Origin: DASPGX01 sp035620375
Lineage (GTDB): Bacteria > Patescibacteriota > Minisyncoccia > 2-02-FULL-40-12 > GWA2-44-9
Assembly (NCBI GenBank): GCA_035620375.1
Contig: DASPGX010000024.1
Span: 1-47,249, forward strand
DNA: 47,249 nt
Reading direction: 5' to 3'
Made by a program: the position numbers and the translations under genes. Below are positions 38,661-45,810 of this stretch, piece after piece. The notes under the pieces are model-generated. The model saw only the letters and a list, made by a program, of their open reading frames with translations, was not told the origin of the DNA and did not search any database. Every line of letters starts with the position of its first letter. The first letter of the stretch is position 1.

Positions 38661-39536
38661 CCAGTCGTGGTGATGCAGCTTCACGGAACCGTCATGGCGG
38701 ATGGCGAGCCATCCGCATCCGCCGTCCTTGGGCCGGTCCACCCAGTTGCCGGCGTTGTGGTAGTGGATAGCCGCGGGGTCGTCCGGGCCGACGTCATCAT
38801 ACGGGCGCGCCGGATGGATGCGGCGGTCCTCGACAGCCTCATGGCTGTGTCCGCAGATGATGTGATTCACGCGGACGGGAGGATGCAGATCGCGCAGCCG
38901 GGCCTCCGTGAGCCTGACCGCATGCGCATACCGGACGGCGGCGACGGGAAGGAGCTTCTTGAGCGTACGGCGCCTTCCGCCCGTGACGCGCTTTTCCGCC
39001 CAGCGGGCGAACTGCGCGTCTTCGGAGTCCCATTTCTGCAGGAGCCGGTACGCATCATTCGCGCCTTCGGAAAGCCAGCGTTTGTGCAGCCACTCGGGGT
39101 CCAGGAAATGGCCGTGGACGCCGAGCCACCCCTGCCCCCCGAGCGTAAAATGAATGTACTCGCGGACGGGATACGGGAACAGCGGGTGCGGCCTGACGTG
39201 CAGGAGGCGGTGCTCCCGGGTGCGGTCGTGGTTTCCCTCCACCACCGTGATGCTCGCCCGCCGCTCCGTATGGGCGGCGGCAAGGAATTCCAGCATGTTG
39301 AGCTGGCCCTTGGGCAGGCCGCGGAGCGCCTTCTCTTTCACGGAGCCGTCCATACGGATGAGGTCGTCGCTCCGGTCAAGGAAGTCGCCCAGAATGAAAA
39401 CGTTCAGCGGAACTTGCCGCTCCGAAAGCAGCGGTTCCAGCATGTCGGGCAGACGGCGCACATGGCTCGCCTTGCGCCCGACGTGGAGGTCCGAAATCTC
39501 CACGGCATAGAGCGCGGGACCCGTACCGCGGGTCAT
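38658..39536 (-). CDS. Calcineurin-like metallophosphoesterase, 292 aa
   Basis: Two-metal phosphoesterase with the ordered motifs SDLHVGRK (D-x-H), LGDFLDR (GDxxDR), VEGNHDRTR (GNHD), VHGHFLD and CGHSHEAVE (GHxH). The pattern resembles the LpxH/UDP-diacylglucosamine class but the substrate cannot be read. ATG with AAGGGGTG upstream. It is the only minus-strand gene between the winged-helix and DUF805 genes. Confidence 0.88.
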   Translation of the reverse strand: MTRGTGPALYAVEISDLHVGRKASHVRRLPDMLEPLLSERQVPLNVFILGDFLDRSDDLIRMDGSVKEKALRGLPKGQLNMLEFLAAAHTERRASITVVEGNHDRTREHRLLHVRPHPLFPYPVREYIHFTLGGQGWLGVHGHFLDPEWLHKRWLSEGANDAYRLLQKWDSEDAQFARWAEKRVTGGRRRTLKKLLPVAAVRYAHAVRLTEARLRDLHPPVRVNHIICGHSHEAVEDRRIHPARPYDDVGPDDPAAIHYHNAGNWVDRPKDGGCGWLAIRHDGSVKLHHHDW

Positions 39537-39669
39537 GACTCACCCCTTTCGTGAAAGTTCCGGTATCAATCATACCACGCCATGCCAAATGCCGTGGATA
39601 GGACCGATTGCGTTCCCGGGCCATCGGTCGTAGGATTCCCGTACACCGTATCAATTCATATTTCGCACT

Positions 39670-40101
39670 ATGGGCGTGGAATCATTCGTTGAGGCGTACA
39701 AGACGGTCGTATTCAATAAGTATGCGGCGTTTGAGGGACGTGCGGGACGGCGGGAGTTCTGGTCGTTCGTACTGGTCAACTTCGTCATCGGTTTGGTTAT
39801 TTCGTTCACCCGGCTTCAGGCGCTGAGCATGCTGTATTCACTGGCGGTGCTGGTCCCTTCGCTGGCGGTCGGCGCACGGCGCTTGCATGACACAAACCGC
39901 AGCGGATGGCTGCTTCTGCTCGGGCTGATTCCGGTCATCGGAGCCATTATCCTCCTGGTGTTCGCGGCGCAGGAGGGCACCAAGGGTTCAAACAAGTACG
40001 GCGCCGACCCGGCTGGAGGTGACGGCCCCGTCCATGCCGAACCTATGCCGCACTCGCCCGAAGAGACGCAGGGTCCGGACGCCGGAGCGGCGCAGATGTA
40101 G
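39670..40101 (+). CDS. DUF805-family membrane protein, 143 aa
   Basis: Small membrane protein of the YhaH type. Features are YAAFEGRAGRREFWSFVLVN (the conserved GRxxRREFW start), the helix VIGLVISFTRL, RRLHDTNRSGWLLLLGLIP and a closing helix with GTKGSNKYGADP. The C-terminal tail is Pro/Glu-rich and longer than usual. Function of DUF805 is unknown. No SD is evident. Confidence 0.88.
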   Translation: MGVESFVEAYKTVVFNKYAAFEGRAGRREFWSFVLVNFVIGLVISFTRLQALSMLYSLAVLVPSLAVGARRLHDTNRSGWLLLLGLIPVIGAIILLVFAAQEGTKGSNKYGADPAGGDGPVHAEPMPHSPEETQGPDAGAAQM

Positions 40102-40109
40102 CCGTTATC

Positions 40110-40634
40110 ATGGGTCGCGAGGCAGTTCCGCAACCTGCTGAATCACATGAACAGCGCGAATTCGGATTCGCGGAAGGCGTCGCGGCCGCGACCGACCGCA
40201 TCTGTGAACTGTACGAATCCGCCGGACGGGATCTGGTGGTGTACATCAACGGGAGCGGTGTCAACGTCGGCAAGACCCATGTTGAGGGTGCAATCCGCCG
40301 GGAACTGATGAGGCGCGGCATCGGCACCTCGAACCTCGGTTCGGGAACGATGAGCGATTTGCGGTGGCGGCAGGAGCATCTTGGCGAACGGGACGCGGAC
40401 AAGCCGCATGTCGTGTTTTTTCACACGGTCACGGAATTAGTCACCCGCAAGGGCACGGCGTACAATGACATGGGACGGGGAGACGAATTCGTTCCCGTGG
40501 ACCTCTTTGTCGCGGTCTACCGGCCGGACAAACCCTTCCGCGAGCATCCCGAATTGGATATTCTGGGTGATATCGTCATCAAGAACGAATTTGCATCGGA
40601 CGACCCTGTAAAACTCGGTATTCACCGCCCATGA
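40110..40634 (+). CDS. P-loop NTPase-like protein, 174 aa
   Basis: Contains VVYINGSGVNVGKTHVEG, with a GxxxxGKT P-loop (GSGVNVGKT), so it probably binds nucleotide. Further pieces are DLRWRQEHLG, HVVFFHTVTELV and PVDLFVAVYRPD. No named family is recognised; the P-loop plus length recalls small kinases. It follows the DUF805 gene by eight bases and overlaps the next gene (ATGA), so the three are probably one transcript. Confidence 0.7.
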   Translation: MGREAVPQPAESHEQREFGFAEGVAAATDRICELYESAGRDLVVYINGSGVNVGKTHVEGAIRRELMRRGIGTSNLGSGTMSDLRWRQEHLGERDADKPHVVFFHTVTELVTRKGTAYNDMGRGDEFVPVDLFVAVYRPDKPFREHPELDILGDIVIKNEFASDDPVKLGIHRP

Positions 40635-40939
40635 ACCGCAAACTCAATCTTGCCATCGCGGTCCTCCTGCTGGCCGCCGCCTCGGCGGGGTACTACTTGG
40701 GGTACGACCACGGATACGAGAAGGCCGCGGGCGGCGAAATCAGTTCGTTCGAGGATTGTGCCGGGCGGTATCCCGTCGGTGAATCGTACCCCCGCCAGTG
40801 CTGGACTCCGGACGGCCGGCGCTTCGTTGAGGATATCCGGGGTGATGGCATAGCATGTCCGGCGGATGCCAAACTGTGCCCCGACGGCTCGTATGTCGGC
40901 AGGACCGGCCCGAACTGCGAGTTTGCTCCGTGCAAATAG
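40631..40939 (+). CDS. Exported Cys-rich protein, 102 aa
   Basis: Starts in the previous stop (ATGA). Signal peptide (LNLAIAVLLLAAASAGYYLG) then a Cys-rich mature part with FEDCAGRYPVGESYPRQCW and ACPADAKLCPDGSYVGRTG plus NCEFAPCK. Six Cys suggest disulfides or metal binding. This CPADAKLCPDGSYVGR segment recurs in exported proteins of candidate-phyla bacteria, but the role is unknown. The unit ends at the palindrome at 40958. Confidence 0.75.
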   Translation: MNRKLNLAIAVLLLAAASAGYYLGYDHGYEKAAGGEISSFEDCAGRYPVGESYPRQCWTPDGRRFVEDIRGDGIACPADAKLCPDGSYVGRTGPNCEFAPCK

Positions 40940-40957
40940 GTCTTGGGGGCCGACATC

Positions 40958-40988
40958 ATTTAACGGCTCACGTCATGAGCCGTTAAAT
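40958..40988. repeat. AACGGCTCA palindrome family, copy 4
   Basis: 13-bp stem ATTTAACGGCTCA/TGAGCCGTTAAAT with a 5-base loop, just before the -10 box of the next gene. Confidence 0.8.
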
Positions 40989-40990
40989 GG

Positions 40991-40996
40991 TAGAAT
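40991..40996 (+). promoter_or_regulatory. -10 box of the L,D-transpeptidase gene, leaderless start
   Basis: TAGAAT ends six bases before the ATG at 41003; no SD. The palindrome lies where a -35 would be. Confidence 0.6.
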
Positions 40997-41002
40997 CGGA
41001 CT

Positions 41003-41686
41003 ATGATGCGGAAGTTGTTTCTGCCCGCAATCGCACTTCTGGTTCTGGGGCCGTCATGGCTCGTTCTGGACGGTCATCTGGCGTCCCAGGACACCTATCT
41101 CCGGGAGTACCTGACCGGCATGGTCCTGGCTTCGGTCTGGAGCCCGGGGCACGACCAGCTTATCAGGGTCAATCTGCACAACCACATACTGACGGCCTAC
41201 GAGCACGGCCAGCTTGTGCGTTCGGGCAGCGTTGCGGGCACGGGGAATCCCTACGACGAAACCGCGACGCCCACGGGGATGTTCCGCATCCTGTCCAAGG
41301 AAAAGATGCACGTGTCGCGGCTTTCGGGCGTGCTGATGCCGTTGAGCATGCGGTTTTTTCAGGGGTACTATTTCCACTCCATTCCGCTGACGCCGGACGG
41401 CAATCCCATCCGGACGCGGTATTCCCACGGATGCATACGTCTGCCGGACGATTTTTCGGCATGGTTGTTCGAATGGACGCGTGTCGGCGCCAACGTACAG
41501 ATTTACCGCGCCCATCTGGCGCGGGCGCAGGGCGACAACCGTGTGTATCTTCTCACGGCTGACGGCCAGCGCCGTCCGGTGATGACCGAGGAGGCGTTCG
41601 TGCGCAACGGCTTCAAATGGCAGGACGTCGCGGAGCTCTCGTATGCGGAAGTTTCGGTCCTTCCGCTCGGTGCGGCGCTTCAGTAG
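41003..41686 (+). CDS. L,D-transpeptidase (YkuD domain), 227 aa
   Basis: Cross-links peptidoglycan by 3-3 bonds or anchors proteins. Signal/anchor segment LFLPAIALLVLGPSWLVL, then a YkuD domain with HSIPLTPDGN and YSHGCIRLPDD (catalytic Cys ~143 in SHGC). Typical length. It has its own leaderless promoter after the palindrome at 40958-40988. It fits the wall genes elsewhere in the window. Confidence 0.93.
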   Translation: MMRKLFLPAIALLVLGPSWLVLDGHLASQDTYLREYLTGMVLASVWSPGHDQLIRVNLHNHILTAYEHGQLVRSGSVAGTGNPYDETATPTGMFRILSKEKMHVSRLSGVLMPLSMRFFQGYYFHSIPLTPDGNPIRTRYSHGCIRLPDDFSAWLFEWTRVGANVQIYRAHLARAQGDNRVYLLTADGQRRPVMTEEAFVRNGFKWQDVAELSYAEVSVLPLGAALQ

Positions 41687-41758
41687 ACGTTCCGGCATGC
41701 TTGAATCGGCATCTGCCGGGTGCTATGGTGCCGTGTTCAGCCGTGAGAGGAGGTCAGC

Positions 41759-42043
41759 GTGAGCGAACCGGAATGGAAGAAGCATCCGCGGTATCTCGCG
41801 GACGCGGGAGGACTGTTCGGCGCACCGCCGAACCTGCAATGCCGGTACTGCGGAAAGAAGGGCTGGGAGTTGTTCTACGGCCATTGCAGGTCCTGTGCAC
41901 GGGAAAAGGGCGTTCCGATGCAGATGGCCGAGCCCGTGGATTTTCACCGGACGGTGAACGAGGGGTCGCTGCTGGTCATGGACGGCCGGCCCATGCGCTG
42001 GTATCCGTGGTGGCATTGGCGCCGCTGGTTCGGAAAGCGGTGA
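41759..42043 (+). CDS. Zinc-ribbon protein, 94 aa
   Basis: GTG start with GAGAGGAGG upstream. The four-Cys ribbon (CRYCGKKG and CRSCAREKG) lies near residue 30-50. The C-terminal stretch is aromatic/basic (RWYPWWHWRRWFGKR). No named family; it resembles the other small SD-led zinc-ribbon genes. It ends before a strong terminator. Confidence 0.75.
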   Translation: MSEPEWKKHPRYLADAGGLFGAPPNLQCRYCGKKGWELFYGHCRSCAREKGVPMQMAEPVDFHRTVNEGSLLVMDGRPMRWYPWWHWRRWFGKR

Positions 42044-42048
42044 GCGTC

Positions 42049-42076
42049 GGCCGGCATCCTTGCGATGCCGGCCTTT
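42049..42076 (+). terminator. Terminator of the gene at 41759
   Basis: GGCCGGCATC/GATGCCGGCC stem with a 5-base loop, followed by TTTG. Confidence 0.85.
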
Positions 42077-42108
42077 GTATGCCCGCGGAAGCTGTGCATC
42101 AAAGAAGA

Positions 42109-42142
42109 AGAGCCCGCAGCGCTGGGTAGCGCGGCGGGCTCT
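42109..42142 (-). terminator. Terminator of the gene at 42162
   Basis: AGAGCCCGC/GCGGGCTCT with inner GCGC pairing, followed on the minus strand by TCTTCTT. Confidence 0.75.
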
Positions 42143-42161
42143 CGGTTGCGTCAGGAGATGC

Positions 42162-42665
42162 TCAGCAGGCCGACGGCCGGTAGTCCGGCTCGTACCGGGC
42201 ATCCTCCGTCTCGCGGACCTCCTTGACGGTGGCCTTGCGGGGGAACGCCGGAACCTCCTGGCCCAGCTCCCACGCCAGCGTGACCGAGCCGGTGCGGTTG
42301 AAGACCTCCACCGTCACAGCCACGAGGCCGGGAACCGTCCGGTGCGCGACGTTCGCGACGGCGCCGCAGAGCTCCTCGCAGGACGCCTTGAACATGTCGT
42401 AGGCGAAGGCGGTCCGGACGTGCTCCGTGAACGTCTCCACCTCGATGACGAACCCCTCGTGGGTCAGCCGGTCGGCGGACAGGTTCACGGCGCATTCGAA
42501 GTCGCCGTCCGTGCCGTTCCCGCAGACGTGGTTGTTCACCAGTTCCGCGGCCACCCAGAACTTGTTGATGTTCAGGGTGTAGACGGGGCGGAGGACGACC
42601 GCCGACGGGGTCTCGGGACGCTCCATGACGCCGACGGCGCCGCGCGTACGCGATGTCTCGGACAT
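42162..42665 (-). CDS. Divergent 6-pyruvoyl-tetrahydropterin synthase/QueD-like protein, tentative, 167 aa
   Basis: ATG with AAGGAG seven bases upstream. The central part (FWVAAELVNNHVCG, FECAVNLSADRLTHEGFVIEV, CEELCGAVANVAHRTVPG and VAVTVEVFNRTGSVTL) follows the strand-helix order of T-fold pterin/QueD enzymes. The usual HxH...H zinc site is not intact in an obvious form, so enzymatic activity is doubtful. It could be a degenerate or repurposed T-fold protein. Promoter at 42727-42755. Confidence 0.65.
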   Translation of the reverse strand: MSETSRTRGAVGVMERPETPSAVVLRPVYTLNINKFWVAAELVNNHVCGNGTDGDFECAVNLSADRLTHEGFVIEVETFTEHVRTAFAYDMFKASCEELCGAVANVAHRTVPGLVAVTVEVFNRTGSVTLAWELGQEVPAFPRKATVKEVRETEDARYEPDYRPSAC

Positions 42666-42726
42666 GCACACACTCCTTGTATCAGGGGAAAGAGCTGGCC
42701 CGGTGAATCCGGGCCACGATTGTACC

Positions 42727-42755
42727 ATATTATCATAAAAAACTGCAAAAGTCAA
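42727..42755 (-). promoter_or_regulatory. Promoter of the gene at 42162
   Basis: TTGACT (42750-42755), 17 bases, TAATAT (42727-42732) on the minus strand. Confidence 0.75.
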
Positions 42756-42771
42756 GCATTCTGCAGGAAAA

Positions 42772-42800
42772 TTGACCTCGTACTAATAGAGAGGTATAAT
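42772..42800 (+). promoter_or_regulatory. Promoter of the gene at 42837
   Basis: TTGACC (42772-42777), 17 bases, TATAAT (42795-42800), close to consensus. Confidence 0.85.
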
Positions 42801-42836
42801 AATTACGATTCCCGCACTTTCCGTTAGGAGGATACG

Positions 42837-43400
42837 ATGTTCGGTACCGTTCTGCTTGCTGTCCTGGTTGCGGCACAGGCGCCCGTGCAGCCGCCGCCGG
42901 ATGCCGCCGATGAGAGCCTGGCTGCTCTGATGCGCTTCGGACGTGAGGTGGAGGAAGCCGCCCGGACACTCAACGCGCCGGGCCGCATTGTTCTGGCCCG
43001 CACGAACGCCGACCTGAAGGGCGACCCGGAGATGCCTGCGGCCATCGCGAAGATTCCGGACGGCGACCCGCTGCGCGAAAGAGGGATGTTCATCATCTAC
43101 GTGAAGATTGCGTACCTGAACGACCATCCCGAAGGCGCGTTCCGTCATGACGCCGCTCACGAGGTCTGTCACGCGGTACTCGGGCATCTGGACGACCCCG
43201 AATCGGGAGACGAGGACCGCGACGAATGGGAGGCGGAGCACTGCGCCTACGCGTATATGGGCGAGGATGCGTTCATCGCATTCATGCGCGAGGAGGCCAA
43301 GCGCAAGGAAGAGTACCGCTTGTTCGCCGACATGGACGAACGGACGTTCCGCAATCTCATCCGGACGTGGCTGGGCTACGAGCCCCTGCCCGAGGAATGA
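42837..43400 (+). CDS. Exported HExxH metalloprotease-like protein, 187 aa
   Basis: N-terminal hydrophobic segment with early Pro-rich stretch, then RHDAAHEVCHAVLGHLDD with an HEVCH zinc motif and a downstream acidic cluster EWEAEHCAYAYMG that could supply a third ligand. This is the gluzincin pattern (HExxH plus distal Glu). Substrate unknown. ATG with AGGAGG five bases upstream and a near-consensus promoter. It is divergent from the T-fold gene and ends before a strong terminator. Confidence 0.75.
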   Translation: MFGTVLLAVLVAAQAPVQPPPDAADESLAALMRFGREVEEAARTLNAPGRIVLARTNADLKGDPEMPAAIAKIPDGDPLRERGMFIIYVKIAYLNDHPEGAFRHDAAHEVCHAVLGHLDDPESGDEDRDEWEAEHCAYAYMGEDAFIAFMREEAKRKEEYRLFADMDERTFRNLIRTWLGYEPLPEE

Positions 43401-43410
43401 GCGGCAAAAA

Positions 43411-43433
43411 AGCCCACCGGTTTCCGGTGGGCT
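43411..43433. terminator. Bidirectional terminator between the metalloprotease-like and efflux genes
   Basis: AGCCCACCGG/CCGGTGGGCT stem with a 3-base loop and A/T tracts on both sides. Confidence 0.85.
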
Positions 43434-43441
43434 TCGCATTT

Positions 43442-44392
43442 TCAGCAGCCGCGCTTTTCATGATGGTCGTACGGGTCCGTGGCCCTGAATACGCTGTTGG
43501 TGCGTCCCCGGCCGGCCTCGGTATCGGGCTCGATGTGGATGTTCGCCGAGCGGAGCTTGGGGAACGCGCTGCGCAGCGCCTCTTTGACGCGGTGGCAGAC
43601 GTCGTCATGCGCCTGTTCGATGGCCAGCGCGGGGTTCACGCCCAGGTGAAGGTCAAGGAAGAACGCTTCCGGATGGCCGCGCGAACGGATGGCATGGCAG
43701 AACTTCGCTCCGGATACGGCCATCACGACGTCGTGCACCCGTTGCGAATCCACGACTTGCGCATCGGCGAGGATGCGCACCGCCGGCTTGATGATGGCCC
43801 AGAGGATGCGCAGAACGGCGAATGAGATGCCCAGGGTAAGCGCGCCGTCGACCCACCAGAGTCCCTGTCCGATGAGGAACACGCCGACGATGAGCGAGCC
43901 GGAGACCAACAGGTCGCTGGACGTCTCGTGCGCGTCCGCATGCAGGAGCTCGCTGCCCAGCTCATGCGCCTTGTGGTGTTCGTAGCGGGCGACGAGCCAG
44001 TTCACCACCATGGTGCCCGCGATGGCGGCGAGGACGAGCGGATGGACGACCACGTTCTGCGGGCCGCTCATGAGCCGCTGTACCGCCGTGGTGACCAGTT
44101 CGTAGAACGTGACCGTCACGATACCGGCGATGACCAGCGTGGCGATGGCCTCGAACTTGTCGTATCCGTACGGATACCGCTCGTCGGGTTCGCGGTCAGC
44201 CAGCCTGATGCCGAACCACCCCGCCACGTTGGACAGCGAATCGCCCAGCGAATGGATGCCGTCGGCGGTCACGGCGAGGATGCCGGTAAACATGCCGAGC
44301 GCGATTTTGACCGCGCAGACGAGCAGGTTCAGCAGAAACGTCCGTACCAGGACGCCGCGGATTGCCGCCAGGCGGCGGCGACGTTCTGACAT
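43442..44392 (-). CDS. Cation diffusion facilitator (metal efflux) protein, 316 aa
   Basis: Zinc/iron-type proton antiporter of the inner membrane. Six hydrophobic helices are visible, with VTADGIHSLGDSLSN in helix 2 carrying the HxxxD metal site and LHADAHETSSDLLV with the second site in helix 5. The cytoplasmic C-terminal domain follows (FFLDLHLGVNPALAIEQAHD), with a His-rich end (DPYDHHEKRGC). Length is normal. ATG with AAGGAG eight bases upstream. Divergent from msrA. Confidence 0.93.
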   Translation of the reverse strand: MSERRRRLAAIRGVLVRTFLLNLLVCAVKIALGMFTGILAVTADGIHSLGDSLSNVAGWFGIRLADREPDERYPYGYDKFEAIATLVIAGIVTVTFYELVTTAVQRLMSGPQNVVVHPLVLAAIAGTMVVNWLVARYEHHKAHELGSELLHADAHETSSDLLVSGSLIVGVFLIGQGLWWVDGALTLGISFAVLRILWAIIKPAVRILADAQVVDSQRVHDVVMAVSGAKFCHAIRSRGHPEAFFLDLHLGVNPALAIEQAHDDVCHRVKEALRSAFPKLRSANIHIEPDTEAGRGRTNSVFRATDPYDHHEKRGC

Positions 44393-44469
44393 TGGTGCCT
44401 CTCCTTGGAAAGAGCGTGCCGGAACAGAATATCCGATGTATCCGATATTTCAATTATCCGGGAGGGCGG

Positions 44470-44475
44470 TATACT
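44470..44475 (+). promoter_or_regulatory. -10 box of msrA, leaderless start
   Basis: TATACT ends nine bases before the ATG at 44485; no SD, weak -35. Confidence 0.6.
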
Positions 44476-44484
44476 GGGACAATC

Positions 44485-45027
44485 ATGGAAGAAGTGGCGC
44501 CGTCGGTCGCGGTTTTCGGCGGGGGATGCTTCTGGTGCACCGAGGCGGTGTTCGGCATGCTCAAAGGCGTCATCGCGGTGAAGCCGGGATACGCCGGCGG
44601 AATCGCGGAGAAGCCGACCTACGAGCAGGTGTCCCACGGGGACACGGGCCACGTGGAGGTCGTACGGTTTGAATACGACCCGTCGGTCATCTCCTACGAC
44701 GACCTGCTCAACGTGTTCTTCGCGTCGCATGACCCGACCCAGGTGAACCGTCAGGGAAACGACGTCGGTCCCCAATACCGCTCGGTTGTTTTTTATGGTG
44801 ACGAGGCGCAAAAGGAATCCGCCGAGCGGTTCATCGCCGGCCTCCGGTCGGACGGTCTGAACGTCGCGACGACGGTGGAGCCTTTGCACAAGTTCTGGCC
44901 CGCGGAGGACTATCACGAGAAGTACTATGAGAAACACAAGAACGACGATCCGTATTGTCAGGTCGTTATTGAACCCAAACTTGCCAAAGTCCGCGAAAAG
45001 TTCTCGCAGCTACTGAAGCGTGAGTAA
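44485..45027 (+). CDS. msrA: Peptide methionine sulfoxide reductase A, 180 aa
   Basis: Repairs Met-S-sulfoxide. GGGCFWCTEAVFG carries the catalytic Cys (~15) and the GCFW motif. GYAGG, YEQVSHGDTGHVEVV and HDPTQVNRQGNDVGPQYRS are the other conserved motifs. There is no fused MsrB domain. Normal length. The ATG nine bases after the -10 box is chosen over the upstream extension into the efflux gene. Confidence 0.95.
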   Translation: MEEVAPSVAVFGGGCFWCTEAVFGMLKGVIAVKPGYAGGIAEKPTYEQVSHGDTGHVEVVRFEYDPSVISYDDLLNVFFASHDPTQVNRQGNDVGPQYRSVVFYGDEAQKESAERFIAGLRSDGLNVATTVEPLHKFWPAEDYHEKYYEKHKNDDPYCQVVIEPKLAKVREKFSQLLKRE

Positions 45028-45080
45028 TCGCGCCGCTCGGCCGGCACGGCAAAGCCCTTGTGCCGCCTCGCTCAGCTTGG

Positions 45081-45249
45081 GGACCGCCGGATTCGGCGGT
45101 CTTCTTCGTTGCCGGAGGCGATTCCAATGGCGGCTAAAGCACGCCATCGTGAACCTTCGCCTGGCCTCCGCGCTTCGCTCGCCGTACGCCAAGTACGGCT
45201 CGCTCCAGTGCTCGCTTGCGCCTTGAATCCCATCCGAATCCGGCGGTCC
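45081..45249. repeat. Long inverted-repeat element B
   Basis: Outer arms GGACCGCCGGATTCGG (45081-45096) and CCGAATCCGGCGGTCC (45234-45249) pair perfectly over 16 bp. The centre is TCGCCGTACGCCAAGTACGGC, similar to the element at 25822-25943 (CGTACG-N-AGTACG core). No convincing gene lies between msrA and the acidic gene; this element fills most of the gap. Confidence 0.75.
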
Positions 45250-45283
45250 GCCGTTGTGGACGAAAAGTCCGACAGAGCGTGAA

Positions 45284-45310
45284 GACGCCCCCGGTCATGC
45301 CGGGGGCGTC
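45284..45310 (-). terminator. Terminator of the acidic gene at 45328
   Basis: GACGCCCCCGG/CCGGGGGCGTC stem with a 5-base loop. Confidence 0.8.
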
Positions 45311-45327
45311 GCGTCGGAACGGGCGAA

Positions 45328-45642
45328 TCAGTCGTCCAGCTGGTCTTTCTCGTCGTCTTCGTCCCAGTCCTCTTCCTCGTCGTCGAACTCGTCGTCTTCC
45401 TCTTCGTCGTCGAACTCGTCGTCTTCGTCCTGGGCGAGGATGACGTCGTGCCGTGCCTGGGCTTCCTCCCAGTTCATCGGCATGCCGTCACCGTCGTCCG
45501 ACGAGATGGGCTCGCCGAGGCCGTCCGAGTCGGAGTAGAGGAGTCCGCCGAGCTGGAGCCTGAGCTCGGGGTTCACCGAGGCCAGGACCGCCAATCCGTG
45601 TCCCTGAAGCTGCTCACTGCTTACCCGCGCTGCGTGCTGCAT
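45328..45642 (-). CDS. Acidic low-complexity protein, 104 aa
   Basis: ATG with AGGAGG ten bases upstream. The N-terminal ~60 residues are mixed (RVSSEQLQGHGLAVLAS, LRLQLGGLLYSDSDGLGE). The C-terminal third is extremely acidic with two copies of DDEFDDEEE, followed by WDEDDEKDQLDD. Such tails occur in acidic chaperone-like or nucleic-acid-mimic proteins, but no family is recognised. Promoter at 45698-45727. Confidence 0.75.
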   Translation of the reverse strand: MQHAARVSSEQLQGHGLAVLASVNPELRLQLGGLLYSDSDGLGEPISSDDGDGMPMNWEEAQARHDVILAQDEDDEFDDEEEDDEFDDEEEDWDEDDEKDQLDD

Positions 45643-45697
45643 TCCGACTGTTCCTCCTGGAAATGTGTGGGGTACGGTACCGAACGCGTCGGAGTAT

Positions 45698-45727
45698 ATT
45701 ATACCATAATTTATGAGGTATGTTCAA
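45698..45727 (-). promoter_or_regulatory. Promoter of the acidic gene
   Basis: TTGAAC (45722-45727), 18 bases, TATAAT (45698-45703) on the minus strand. Confidence 0.75.
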
Positions 45728-45732
45728 GGGAC

Positions 45733-45760
45733 TTGCATATGTCATAAAATGTGTTATTAT
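45733..45760 (+). promoter_or_regulatory. Promoter of the gene at 45811
   Basis: TTGCAT (45733-45738), 16 bases, TATTAT (45755-45760). Confidence 0.65.
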
Positions 45761-45810
45761 TTGCCGTCGCTGCCCTCCGGCAGTCGATACTTTCGCAGAG
45801 GAGGTTCCCG

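Noticed and set aside
39598..39650. Third copy of the 84-bp repeat
   Set aside because: Only about 20 bases around CGGTCGTAGGATTCC resemble it, with an indel; too weak to call.
45254..45538. Poly-Ser frame on the plus strand
   Set aside because: Complement of the acidic GAC/GAG repeats of the minus-strand gene at 45328-45642.
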